Positions 25,739-34,020 of a DNA stretch of 64,000 nucleotides are shown piece after piece. Where the stretch lies: assembly GCA_963662525.1 (NCBI GenBank), contig OY759717.1, positions 186,001 through 250,000 on the forward strand, in the 5' to 3' direction. The notes under the pieces were generated by a model that was not told the DNA's origin, made no database searches, and was given only the letters and a program-made list of their open reading frames with translations. Each line of letters begins with the position of its first letter. The first letter of the stretch is position 1. The position numbers were made by a program, and so were the translations under genes. This DNA comes from CAZSDU01 sp963662525 (GTDB lineage: Bacteria; Bacteroidota; Bacteroidia; Bacteroidales; FEN-979).

Positions 25739-26389
25739 ATGTCTGTTTTAGTTGCACCATCGATGCTATCTGCTGATTTTCTTCATCTGGAGAAAGAGAT
25801 TGAATTGGTAAATCAAAGTGAAGCTGACTGGTTTCATCTCGATATTATGGATGGCGTTTTCGTTCCTAATATTTCCTTTGGATTTCCAATTATTGAAAAA
25901 ATAGCATTAAAAGCCAAAAAACCACTGGATGTGCATTTAATGATTATTGAGCCCGACCGATTTCTTGAGCGTTTTAGGGCTGCAGGTGCTAACCTGATCA
26001 GCATACATATTGAAGCATGCCACCATCTTCACCGTACGGTTTATGCCATTAAGAAAACCGGGGCACAAGCTGGACTTGTACTGAACCCTGCAAGCCCGGT
26101 ATCCTTATTGGAAAATATTATTACAGATGTGGATTATATCCTGTTAATGTCGGTCAACCCAGGTTTCGGTGGTCAATCCTTCATCAAGGGGACCTTTGAA
26201 AAAATTACTGCCCTAAGAGAACTTATAACCAGAAAAAATTCCAGAGCCCTCATTGAGATTGACGGAGGAGTTGACCTTTCGAACTCCCGGCCACTGGCAG
26301 AGGCCGGTGTTAATATTTTAGTTGCCGGAAATGCTATTTTCGCATCCAAAGATCCTATTACTACTATTAAAAAACTCAAACAGTTTTAA
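25739..26389 (+). CDS. rpe: Ribulose-phosphate 3-epimerase
   Basis: A 216-aa TIM-barrel enzyme of the pentose phosphate pathway that interconverts ribulose-5-P and xylulose-5-P. Motifs are 'APSMLSADFLHL' (5-16), 'WFHLDIMDGVFVPNISFG' (31-48; metal-binding His and catalytic Asp), 'LDVHLMI' (64-70), 'LLMSVNPGFGGQSF' (138-151) and 'IEIDGGVD' near 175. All metal and catalytic residues are present. It follows rpoD by 37 bases. Confidence 0.96.
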   Translation: MSVLVAPSMLSADFLHLEKEIELVNQSEADWFHLDIMDGVFVPNISFGFPIIEKIALKAKKPLDVHLMIIEPDRFLERFRAAGANLISIHIEACHHLHRTVYAIKKTGAQAGLVLNPASPVSLLENIITDVDYILLMSVNPGFGGQSFIKGTFEKITALRELITRKNSRALIEIDGGVDLSNSRPLAEAGVNILVAGNAIFASKDPITTIKKLKQF

Positions 26390-26477
26390 AGTGTAACCAC
26401 ATTTCACGTTTCACTTCCTTAAATTCGCCAGCCGCTTCTTCTTTTTTTCTATTTTTACCAAAAATTCGGTTTTCATT

Positions 26478-27074
26478 ATGGATTTTGATGGTGCGAAAAA
26501 ATACATTCTGAACAGGCTCAGCGACGAACTTAAACCCACACTTTATTATCATAGTGTTGGTCATACAAAAAGTGTTTTGGAATCGACAGTAAGGCTTGCC
26601 GGAATGGAAAATATCACCGGAAATGAACTTCATCTACTCGAAACAGCATCTCTTTTCCATGATTCAGGGATGTTGATCCAATATACTGATCATGAAAATG
26701 CTTCCATTCATCTTGCACAGGAAATTCTTCCTTCATTTGATTATACAGCGGCAGAAATCGATTTTATTGGAAGGCTGATATCCATGACAAAACTTCCGCA
26801 AAGTGCACAAACACTTTTAGAAGAAATCATCTGTGATGCCGACCTGGACTATCTGGGAAGGGAAGATTTCTTCATCCACTCGTTTGAACTTCAGCTGGAA
26901 TGGAAATGCTATGGAGTGAAAGATACAAGCTTTCTGGAATGGATGAAGATTCAGGAGCAGTTTTTATCAAGCCATCATTATTTCACAAAATCAGCAACTC
27001 AACTCCGGGAGTCACAAAAAATGATTAATCTAATGGTAGTTTCTGATATCCTTAAAAAAATCAATCATTTGTAA
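26478..27074 (+). CDS. HD-domain phosphohydrolase
   Basis: A 198-aa soluble protein with an HD fold: a first His in 'YYHSVGHTKSV' near 25-31, the HD pair in 'TASLFHDSGML' near 60, a later His in 'DHENASIHLAQEIL', and a conserved Asp in 'EIICDADLDYLGR' near 118. The set of His/Asp ligands suggests an active metal-dependent phosphohydrolase on nucleotides or a signalling nucleotide. It sits between rpe and a universal stress protein, with short gaps (88 and 17 bases). Confidence 0.85.
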   Translation: MDFDGAKKYILNRLSDELKPTLYYHSVGHTKSVLESTVRLAGMENITGNELHLLETASLFHDSGMLIQYTDHENASIHLAQEILPSFDYTAAEIDFIGRLISMTKLPQSAQTLLEEIICDADLDYLGREDFFIHSFELQLEWKCYGVKDTSFLEWMKIQEQFLSSHHYFTKSATQLRESQKMINLMVVSDILKKINHL

Positions 27075-27091
27075 TTAAAAATCCTTACAAC

Positions 27092-27976
27092 ATGGCAGCA
27101 AAGCAAAAAAATGAAAAGAAGTACAACAATATCATTCTGATTCCAACTGATTTCTCAGAAGTATGTGGAAATGCAATATCTCATGGAGTCAGACTGGCAC
27201 AATCTCTCAATTATAAAGTCTGTATCCTTCATGTTATCAATAAAGAGACCAAGGCAGCTTTGAAAAAAAAGAACGTGGGTGTTGACTATGTAGAAAAAAG
27301 ATTAAAAGAATTCCGTACCTATTACGAGAAGAAATATGATGTAAGCGTTGGGACCATGGCCCTGGAAGGAAGTATTTTTACTACCATCAATGAGGTTGCC
27401 ATTAATATCGGGGCGAACCTGATGATTCTTGGTACTCATGGAAAAAAAGGCTTGCAGCATGTTTTCGGGAGTTATGCTCTCCGTGTTTTGATTGAATCCC
27501 CAATTCCGGTTGTCGTTGTTCAGAAAAGATCCTTCAAACATGGCTATCGCAATATTATTTTCCCCATTCACAATGATGTGGAACCTCGGCAAAAAGTCCA
27601 ATGGGCAAAACTAATGTCAAATTTGTTCCATTCGAAAATCATCCTTTTCCAGTCACTGGAAAAAGATTCTGGTCTGAACAGCCGGGTAAAAATTATTACA
27701 CGGCAGATAACTGATAGTTTTGATCAGGAGAAAATTCCTTATGAAATCAAACAGGCAGAAAAAGCAGGAAATTTCGCAGAGCAGGTTATCACTCAAGCAA
27801 CCGCCAACCATGCTGATTTGGTTATGATTATGACCCGCCCGAATATTGACGTACCGGGTTTTAGTTTTTCGGCCTGGGATGAACGTCTGATGTTCAACGA
27901 AGCTCAGATACCGGTAATGTGTATCAATCCTGTTGAACTAGGTGATTTTTATTTTGAATGGATTACCTTAATTTAA
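27092..27976 (+). CDS. Universal stress protein, tandem UspA domains
   Basis: A 294-aa protein with two UspA-like halves. The first half begins 'IILIPTDFSEVCGNAISHGVRLAQ' (15-38) and ends with the ATP-binding signature GTHGKKGLQHVFGSYALRVL near 128-147. The second half starts near 155 ('NIIFPIHNDVEPRQK') and has a degenerate nucleotide loop ('MIMTRPNIDVPGF'), so only the first domain probably binds ATP. It is located between the HD hydrolase and ligA on the same strand. Confidence 0.92.
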   Translation: MAAKQKNEKKYNNIILIPTDFSEVCGNAISHGVRLAQSLNYKVCILHVINKETKAALKKKNVGVDYVEKRLKEFRTYYEKKYDVSVGTMALEGSIFTTINEVAINIGANLMILGTHGKKGLQHVFGSYALRVLIESPIPVVVVQKRSFKHGYRNIIFPIHNDVEPRQKVQWAKLMSNLFHSKIILFQSLEKDSGLNSRVKIITRQITDSFDQEKIPYEIKQAEKAGNFAEQVITQATANHADLVMIMTRPNIDVPGFSFSAWDERLMFNEAQIPVMCINPVELGDFYFEWITLI

Positions 27977-27999
27977 AATCTGGGACTTGAAAATAATCC

Positions 28000-30048
28000 A
28001 TGGAACGTTCAGCAGCAAAGCAAAAGATTTGGGAACTTACTGGTGAATTAAACCGTCATAATTACAATTATTACGTTTTATCGAAGCCCGTGATAAGTGA
28101 CTTCGAATTTGATTTATTGCTCCATGAACTCATCCATCTGGAAAATAATTATCCTGAATTTGCCTTGCCCGATTCCCCTACCCAACGTGTTGGCGGTGAA
28201 GTGACCAAAGATTTCATCCAAGTGGTTCATAGGAATCCGATGCTTTCGCTCAGTAACACCTATTCAGAGGAAGAAATCCGTAGTTTTGAAGACAGAATTC
28301 ACAAACTTATCGGTGACGATGTTGAATATGTTTGTGAGCTGAAGTTTGATGGTGTGGCAATCGGACTTACCTATCACGGCGGACGATTGGTACAAGCGGT
28401 TACAAGAGGTGACGGAGTGATGGGTGACGATGTTACAACAAATGTCAAGACCATAAAAAGCATTCCACTGCACCTTCATGGTGATCAGTTTCCGGAGGAA
28501 TTTGAAATCCGCGGTGAAATCATTCTTCCCCACAAGAGTTTTAAGAAAATCAATGAAGCCCGTTTGGAAAATGGTGATGAACCATTTGCTAATCCGAGGA
28601 ATGCAGCCTCAGGCAGTTTAAAATTGCAAAACTCTTCCGAAGTTGCACATCGCCATCTTGACTGTTTCCTTTATTATATCCCAGGCCAGGGCTTGCCCTT
28701 CTCAACTCATTATGAATGTCTTCAGACTGCAAAATCATGGGGTTTTAAAATCTCTGATTATATTGTTCGCTGTAAAACTATTGCAGATATTTTCGATTAT
28801 CTCTCCACTTGGGATAGGGCAAGAAAGGATCTTCCATTTGATATCGATGGGATAGTCATCAAGGTAAACTCATTAAGACAGCAGGAAATGCTTGGTTTTA
28901 CTGCTAAATCACCTCGATGGGCCATTGCTTATAAATTTAAGGCAGAGCAGGTTTCAACCCGGCTTCTATCTATTGATTTTCAGGTAGGCCGTACGGGTGC
29001 AATCACACCAGTGGCCAATTTACAGGCTGTTCGGCTTGCAGGTACGATCGTTAAACGAGCCACACTGCATAATGCAGATATAATTTCATCCCTTGATGTT
29101 CGTACCGGTGACACCGTTTATGTAGAAAAAGGAGGTGAAATAATTCCTAAAATTGTCGGGGTTGATCCCGGTCAAAGACCTGAAGACTCAAGGCCGTTTT
29201 CATTTCTGACACATTGTCCGGAATGTGGTTCTATTCTTCGACGACAGGAAGGAGAATCAGCATGGTACTGCCCGAATGAATCAGGATGTCCTCCTCAGAT
29301 TAAGGGAAAGTTGGAACATTTCATTTCCAGAAGAGCAATGAATATAGATAGTCTTGGTGAAGGAAAAATCGGGATCTTGTTCGACCACTATCTAGCAAGC
29401 AATATCGCCGATCTTTATGAATTGTCCTCAGACAACCTCCTTGGACTGGAGAAAATATATGAAAGCACACAAGACAGGAAGGAAAGAAAGATTGGCTTTC
29501 GTGAGAAGACCGTGACCAATATTCTCAAGGGTATCTCCGATTCTAAAGAAGTTCCCTTTGAACGTGTACTATATGCCCTCGGCATTAGGTTTGTGGGCGA
29601 GACTGTTGCAAAAAAACTCGCAGCTCATTTTAAAAATATCGATGCTTTGATAAAGGCGGATCCTGACAGTTTAACTGAGGTAGAAGAAATCGGCGAAAAA
29701 ATTTCCACATCCATCCTGGCATTCTTCTCAAACCCGGAATCAAGACTATTGATTGAACGTCTGAAAAAGGCTGGTCTAAAATTTCAACTGAATGAATCGA
29801 TCAAAGTCCGGAAGAGTGATAAGTTAAACGGGTCCACTTTCGTGGTCAGTGGTATTTTCAAGCGGTTCTCAAGGGATGAGATAAAAAAGCTCATTGAAGA
29901 AAATGGGGGTAGAATCACCGGATCGATTTCTGCTCTGACCACCTATATCATTGCAGGAGAGAACATGGGACCCGAAAAACGAAAAAAAGCAGAATCATTG
30001 AAGATTCCGCTCATTTCAGAACAGGACTTTATTGCATTATTGGAATGA
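28000..30048 (+). CDS. ligA: NAD-dependent DNA ligase
   Basis: A 682-aa LigA of normal length. Domain Ia contains 'YYVLSKPVISDFEFD' (21-35). The adenylation motif is CELKFDGVAIGL with Lys 115. The OB fold follows 'QVGRTGAITPVANL', the zinc finger Cys residues lie in 'CPECGS' and 'WYCPNESGCPP' (near 407-430), helix-hairpin-helix repeats run at about 500-585, and a BRCT domain ends the protein ('GSTFVVSGIF...TYIIAGENMGPEK'). It seals nicks in replication and repair. The stop lies seven bases from the convergent GIN-domain gene. Confidence 0.98.
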   Translation: MERSAAKQKIWELTGELNRHNYNYYVLSKPVISDFEFDLLLHELIHLENNYPEFALPDSPTQRVGGEVTKDFIQVVHRNPMLSLSNTYSEEEIRSFEDRIHKLIGDDVEYVCELKFDGVAIGLTYHGGRLVQAVTRGDGVMGDDVTTNVKTIKSIPLHLHGDQFPEEFEIRGEIILPHKSFKKINEARLENGDEPFANPRNAASGSLKLQNSSEVAHRHLDCFLYYIPGQGLPFSTHYECLQTAKSWGFKISDYIVRCKTIADIFDYLSTWDRARKDLPFDIDGIVIKVNSLRQQEMLGFTAKSPRWAIAYKFKAEQVSTRLLSIDFQVGRTGAITPVANLQAVRLAGTIVKRATLHNADIISSLDVRTGDTVYVEKGGEIIPKIVGVDPGQRPEDSRPFSFLTHCPECGSILRRQEGESAWYCPNESGCPPQIKGKLEHFISRRAMNIDSLGEGKIGILFDHYLASNIADLYELSSDNLLGLEKIYESTQDRKERKIGFREKTVTNILKGISDSKEVPFERVLYALGIRFVGETVAKKLAAHFKNIDALIKADPDSLTEVEEIGEKISTSILAFFSNPESRLLIERLKKAGLKFQLNESIKVRKSDKLNGSTFVVSGIFKRFSRDEIKKLIEENGGRITGSISALTTYIIAGENMGPEKRKKAESLKIPLISEQDFIALLE

Positions 30049-30055
30049 AATCTCT

Positions 30056-30787
30056 TTAATTCGATTTTTTAATGGTTCCTGCTCCTGATACACTTTGGTC
30101 AATCTGGGCTGGAGAACCCTTGTAAACAACATCTCCTGCGCCAGAAACTTCTGCAACCAGGCTTTTTGTAACGTTTATCTGAGCTTTCCCGGCACCGCTT
30201 AATTCAATTGAATACGTTTCTGCAGGAAGATCAAAGGCAAAAATGTCAGATGCTCCTGACAAATCCATGCGAACATCAACAGCCATCCCTGAAAAATGCA
30301 TCTTGCTGGCGCCACTGCAATCTAGATTCAGTTTTTGAACAGCAATATCAAGTTTTGACTCCGATGCTCCACTTGCATCAATATTTAGTTCATTTAATGT
30401 CATCCTGTTAGTGGTATTCAGATTCACGGCACCGCTGACATCAATTTTATTAAGATCTTTTATTGTCACATAGACTTTCATGACCGTTACGTGATGTAAG
30501 GAATGATCCTTGGTGTCAATCCTTAATTCATTCCCAACAACAGCAGTGCGGATGAAAGGAAGCAGGTTCTCATCAGCTTCTACTGCAACTGTTTCAGTAG
30601 TTCCTTGGGTCAGGATGATTTCGAAGGCTCCTGAAACATCAATTGCATTGAATGAAGTCACTTTACGATCCTGTTTTATAACTTTCCCATTCCCATGTTC
30701 ACCAATAACGTTGCAGGCAGCAAAAATGCTTGACATTCCCATTAAGAGGGAGAATAATAATACGATACTAAAAAATCTGGTTTTCAT
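30056..30787 (-). CDS. Exported GIN-domain (DUF2807) beta-helix protein
   Basis: A 243-aa exported protein with a signal peptide ending near 'SIFAAC'; a lipidated Cys is possible but the lipobox is imperfect. The rest is a putative auto-transporter adhesin head GIN domain: 'FNAIDVSGAFEIILTQGTTE', then eight 'SGA' steps spaced by about 15-25 residues (DVSGAF, DVSGAV, DASGAS, DCSGAS, DLSGAS, ELSGAG, EVSGAG, SVSGAG), suggesting rungs of a beta-helix. It is the last gene of the ECF sigma operon, 17 bases after the preceding gene. It probably acts in the cell envelope. Confidence 0.85.
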   Translation of the reverse strand: MKTRFFSIVLLFSLLMGMSSIFAACNVIGEHGNGKVIKQDRKVTSFNAIDVSGAFEIILTQGTTETVAVEADENLLPFIRTAVVGNELRIDTKDHSLHHVTVMKVYVTIKDLNKIDVSGAVNLNTTNRMTLNELNIDASGASESKLDIAVQKLNLDCSGASKMHFSGMAVDVRMDLSGASDIFAFDLPAETYSIELSGAGKAQINVTKSLVAEVSGAGDVVYKGSPAQIDQSVSGAGTIKKSN

Positions 30788-30804
30788 AATTATAGGTTTT
30801 AAAA

Positions 30805-31860
30805 TTAATGTAATGAGATATTTCCAAATTCACTTTTCACTGTTACTTTCGCTGCAGGAATTGAGGACCCTGCGCGTATTGTACCTTTATATGCTTTCTC
30901 TGTTGCAGAAACAGACCGGAGGCTGAATTTTGCATCCTTTTCAGGATAATCAAGATCGCAGAAACGCAATTCCGCATCGAGATTATATGCAGCTTCATCG
31001 GATAGTCCAACAGACACATTTCCATATTTATTTTTAATATTGAGCGAAGTGAAAGTAGCGGGCATTTCATCAACATCACAACTTCCATACTGAATATCCA
31101 GATTCAGGCTTTGGTCGATACGATGAATGTCAAGATCAGAGAACCTTGTTTTACTGTCAACCGCATAAGAATTTTCCATTTCCAGATCTCCTCCTTCGAA
31201 ATTTGCATTCAACACCAGGATCTTCTGAGCTTTCAGATTTGAATATTTCGAATCCAGTCGGAGACTGCCGGCATAATCCAGGTCAAGGTTTGAATATTTT
31301 AAATTAACTACTGCTCCCTTCATCCATTTAATATCTGCATTGCCAAAGCTGATCTCCAGCAGATTATCTGAATTACCAAGCTTATTGGCATCAATACTTC
31401 CATACCCAAGATCGATCTTTGTTTTTCCCGAAACCTCATTGATAAAGATATCTCCGAATTTGTTGGTCAGATCAAGACTAATACCAACAGGCATATTGAC
31501 CATATAATCGATAGAAAAATGACCTTTCCCGGGAAATTTAACATCATCTATCATGGTTTTAGCTTCTACTATTGAAGACGTGTTATTAAATGAGATATTT
31601 ATTTTATCCATAAGTTTATTAGCAGCTGATTGATCATGAGCAGTGACCATAATCTTTACGTCTATTGAAATCGTATTATTCTCCCAATTAGTACAATGAA
31701 TTTTTCCAAATTTATTATTAATGATCAGCTGGGCATCGGCAGCTACCTGAAAATCCTTTTTTATGGTACGTGTAAACTCGTCATGAGCTTTGACCCCTTT
31801 GATTCCAATCAGAAGGATAAAAAACAACAGAAACAGGCATATTTTCATACAAGTTTTCAT
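30805..31860 (-). CDS. Exported DUF4097-like repeat protein
   Basis: A 351-aa exported protein with a signal peptide (1-25, ending VKAHD). It has a 'LIINNKFGKIHCTNWENNTISIDVKI' domain start near 42 and then repeated beta-strand units ('TNKFGDIFINEV', 'DLGYGSIDANKL', 'NLKYSNLDLDYAG', 'DSKYSNLKAQKI', 'KNKYGNVSVG', 'KSEFGNISLH') with a Y/F-G/S-N-L/I/V core. This looks like a right-handed beta-helix of the DUF4097/adhesin type. It sits between the anti-sigma gene and the GIN gene, so it is probably an envelope component under the same ECF control. Confidence 0.78.
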   Translation of the reverse strand: MKTCMKICLFLLFFILLIGIKGVKAHDEFTRTIKKDFQVAADAQLIINNKFGKIHCTNWENNTISIDVKIMVTAHDQSAANKLMDKINISFNNTSSIVEAKTMIDDVKFPGKGHFSIDYMVNMPVGISLDLTNKFGDIFINEVSGKTKIDLGYGSIDANKLGNSDNLLEISFGNADIKWMKGAVVNLKYSNLDLDYAGSLRLDSKYSNLKAQKILVLNANFEGGDLEMENSYAVDSKTRFSDLDIHRIDQSLNLDIQYGSCDVDEMPATFTSLNIKNKYGNVSVGLSDEAAYNLDAELRFCDLDYPEKDAKFSLRSVSATEKAYKGTIRAGSSIPAAKVTVKSEFGNISLH

Positions 31861-31878
31861 AATGGAAATGATTTAGGG

Positions 31879-32418
31879 TTATTTCTTTTGATTATTTAAC
31901 TGAGTAACTATCGTATTTAAGACTCCTTCTTTCATCTTTTGATTCTGAAGAATGGCGTCTTGAATTCTGCCATTGCCGGGATTTTCATTAAGATTTTTTC
32001 TCAATTCCAGCGTATTATCATCCAATGCTTTGATTTGCCGGAAAGCTGACTGACATATTTCTTTTGCTTCCATGCTGGTATTTGCCAGTCTTTTTATTTC
32101 ACCAAGTTGCAGATTAACCTGTTGATCATAGTATTGCATGGCTTCTCTGACTTCCAATGGAAGTTCAGCCATGACTTGTCCCTTGAAAAACCGGTCCCTG
32201 ATTTCCCGGGTTGTCAGGTCGAAAACAAGGACTGAGGCCGTAATAAGGAATAAAATAACAGCGGCGACTTTCAATAATTCCCTCCTTTTAAATAAGAATG
32301 TTGGAGAGGGAGACATTGTTTTCAGTCGTTTCTCAAATCTGTCGAAATGTCCGGGATCAGGCTCCTGTTCATCAAAAGCAGAACGATTCTTATGGATAAT
32401 ATCTTCCAGTTCAGTCAT
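31879..32418 (-). CDS. Single-pass membrane protein, probable anti-sigma factor
   Basis: A 179-aa protein with a cytosolic N-terminus (1-46), one transmembrane helix at about 50-68 ('LKVAAVILFLITASVLVF') and a periplasmic helical C-terminus. It starts two bases after the ECF sigma stop, the standard position for a cognate anti-sigma. The N-terminus lacks a recognisable zinc-binding ZAS motif (one His, no Cys), so it is assigned from topology and gene order. It may instead be a sensor of unknown class. Confidence 0.72.
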   Translation of the reverse strand: MTELEDIIHKNRSAFDEQEPDPGHFDRFEKRLKTMSPSPTFLFKRRELLKVAAVILFLITASVLVFDLTTREIRDRFFKGQVMAELPLEVREAMQYYDQQVNLQLGEIKRLANTSMEAKEICQSAFRQIKALDDNTLELRKNLNENPGNGRIQDAILQNQKMKEGVLNTIVTQLNNQKK

Positions 32419-32420
32419 GG

Positions 32421-32993
32421 TTAGTTGTACTGATATAAATTTCTTAGTTGTTTTTCTTTCAATATAATCAGAAGTTTCTGTCGTGCCCTTGAATACCTTG
32501 TTCGAGAAAGTTGATTGGAGATTTGTAAAATTTCCGAAATCTCTTCATGATCATAGCCTTCGAGTAGAAATAGGGAAAGTACAACCCGGTACTCATCCGG
32601 TAGTTCGTTAATTGCGATCCTTACTTCCTTAACCTGGCACTGTATTTCTTCTTCCAAAGAAACGTCAGAAATATCAGGTATCTCAAAGTGATCCTCTTCA
32701 AAAGGTAGCGTTTCTCTGGTTTTTCTTAAGGCATCTAAAGAATTATTAACGACAATTCGTTTCAGCCAGGAGCCAAAGCTTGCTGTCCCGCTATAGGTGG
32801 ATAATTTCCGGAATGCGTCTAAAAATGATTCCTGCATGATATCTTCAGCTTCAGCGCTATCATTTACTATTCTCAGGCAGGTATTGTACATTGCTTTATA
32901 ATATAATTTGTAGATCTTGAATTGTGCTTCCCGGCTTCCCTTGCGACAGGCCTCAATAAGTTCATGATGAATATCGATGTAGGAACTATTCAA
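32421..32993 (-). CDS. ECF-family RNA polymerase sigma factor
   Basis: A 190-aa sigma-70 family ECF protein. Region 2 has 'LYYKAMYNTCLRIVNDSAEAEDIMQESFLDAFRKL' (31-65) and 'SFGSWLKRIVVNNSLDALRK' (72-91). Region 4 has 'LPDEYRVVLSLFLLEGYDHEEISEILQIS' (134-162). The only usual initiator is TTG at 32993; no in-frame ATG occurs before region 2. It leads the four-gene minus-strand operon sigma, anti-sigma, DUF4097-like, GIN. This type usually directs core polymerase to its own operon and envelope genes. Confidence 0.93.
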   Translation of the reverse strand: MNSSYIDIHHELIEACRKGSREAQFKIYKLYYKAMYNTCLRIVNDSAEAEDIMQESFLDAFRKLSTYSGTASFGSWLKRIVVNNSLDALRKTRETLPFEEDHFEIPDISDVSLEEEIQCQVKEVRIAINELPDEYRVVLSLFLLEGYDHEEISEILQISNQLSRTRYSRARQKLLIILKEKQLRNLYQYN

Positions 32994-33067
32994 AATTTCC
33001 AGATTTAGTCAATAGACCGGCGAAATTTATAAAAGTTACAGCATTATAAAAAAATATCGAAAAAAAT

Positions 33068-33075
33068 TACCTTTG
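33068..33075 (+). promoter_or_regulatory. -7 promoter box for the DMT transporter gene
   Basis: TACCTTTG is an exact TAnnTTTG, only seven bases before the TTG start at 33083. Transcription would start at or next to the start codon, so the mRNA may be leaderless. Confidence 0.5.
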
Positions 33076-33082
33076 CACCTGA

Positions 33083-33973
33083 TTGAAAAATGTCCACATA
33101 CCCGCTTATTTTTATGCCATTGCTGCCATGCTTTTCTGGGGGATGTCGTTTATCTGGTCATCTATCCTGCTCAGATATTATCAGCCTGTCACGATTATCT
33201 TCATCCGTCTCTTTCTTTCAGCAGGATTTCTTTTTCTGATCATCCGGTTTTCCGGAAAACAGGAAAAGGTATTAAGAAAAGATTTTCCCTGGATTTTTCT
33301 AAGTGCCCTATTCAATCCTTTTTTATATTTTCTGGGTGAAAATTACGGGTTGAAATATTCCACACCCATCATTTCATCTGCTATTATTGCCACTATTCCT
33401 GTGTTCTCACCGATCATTGCTTATCTGGTTTTAAGGGAAAAACTCAGCATCGTGAATATTGAGGGTATATTTATTTCATTCATCGGGGTATTAGTGATGC
33501 TAATAGCACCAAATTTCAGGTTTTCGAGCGACATCAGGGGTATCCTTTTTCTTTTTGGAGCTGTGATCACTGCCTTGTTCTATTCAGTCCTGTTACGGCG
33601 GCTGACTGTTCAGTATTCAGCGCTGACATTGATCGCGTATCAGAACCTGATCGGTATATTCCTTTTCCTTCCCTTGTTTCTAATGTTTGAAATGAGAACA
33701 GCTTTTGCCATTAATGTCAATGCTGAAATCGTTTCATCTTTCATACTGTTGGCCGTTTTCGCCTCTTCCATATCTTTTGTTTTTTTTGCCCATTCCGTGA
33801 AACTACTTGGGGTCAGCAAGTCGAATATTTTTTCTAATCTCATTCCGGTTTTCACTGCATTTTTTTCATATCTGCTATTATCCGAAGTTATCACCCCTCA
33901 AAAAATTGCCGGAATTTGCCTGGTCATTGGTGGGGTTTATCTTTCCGAGCGGAACAAGAGAAAAACCGAATAG
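33083..33973 (+). CDS. DMT-family transporter, EamA type
   Basis: A 296-aa protein of ten predicted transmembrane helices formed by two EamA repeats. It has 'YAIAAMLFWGMSFIWSSI' in the first helix, 'LFNPFLYFLGENYGLKYSTP' near 72-92, and 'SFVFFAHSVKLLGVSKSNIFSNLIPVFTAFFSYLLLSE' in the second repeat. EamA proteins export small metabolites such as amino acids; the substrate is unknown. The frame starts with TTG at 33083, which retains the first helix; the next ATG would cut into it. The hydG gene follows after 47 bases. A second transporter of this family is at 38.7 kb. Confidence 0.9.
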   Translation: MKNVHIPAYFYAIAAMLFWGMSFIWSSILLRYYQPVTIIFIRLFLSAGFLFLIIRFSGKQEKVLRKDFPWIFLSALFNPFLYFLGENYGLKYSTPIISSAIIATIPVFSPIIAYLVLREKLSIVNIEGIFISFIGVLVMLIAPNFRFSSDIRGILFLFGAVITALFYSVLLRRLTVQYSALTLIAYQNLIGIFLFLPLFLMFEMRTAFAINVNAEIVSSFILLAVFASSISFVFFAHSVKLLGVSKSNIFSNLIPVFTAFFSYLLLSEVITPQKIAGICLVIGGVYLSERNKRKTE

Positions 33974-33990
33974 TACCACCAATATTTTTG

Positions 33991-33998
33991 TAATTTTG
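33991..33998 (+). promoter_or_regulatory. -7 promoter box for hydG cluster
   Basis: TAATTTTG is an exact TAnnTTTG, 22 bases upstream of the hydG ATG. A second overlapping-class match, TATTTTTG, sits directly before it at 33983-33990. No -33 TTTG at the expected distance was found. Confidence 0.5.
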
Positions 33999-34020
33999 TT
34001 TAAATTAAAATTACCGAGGC

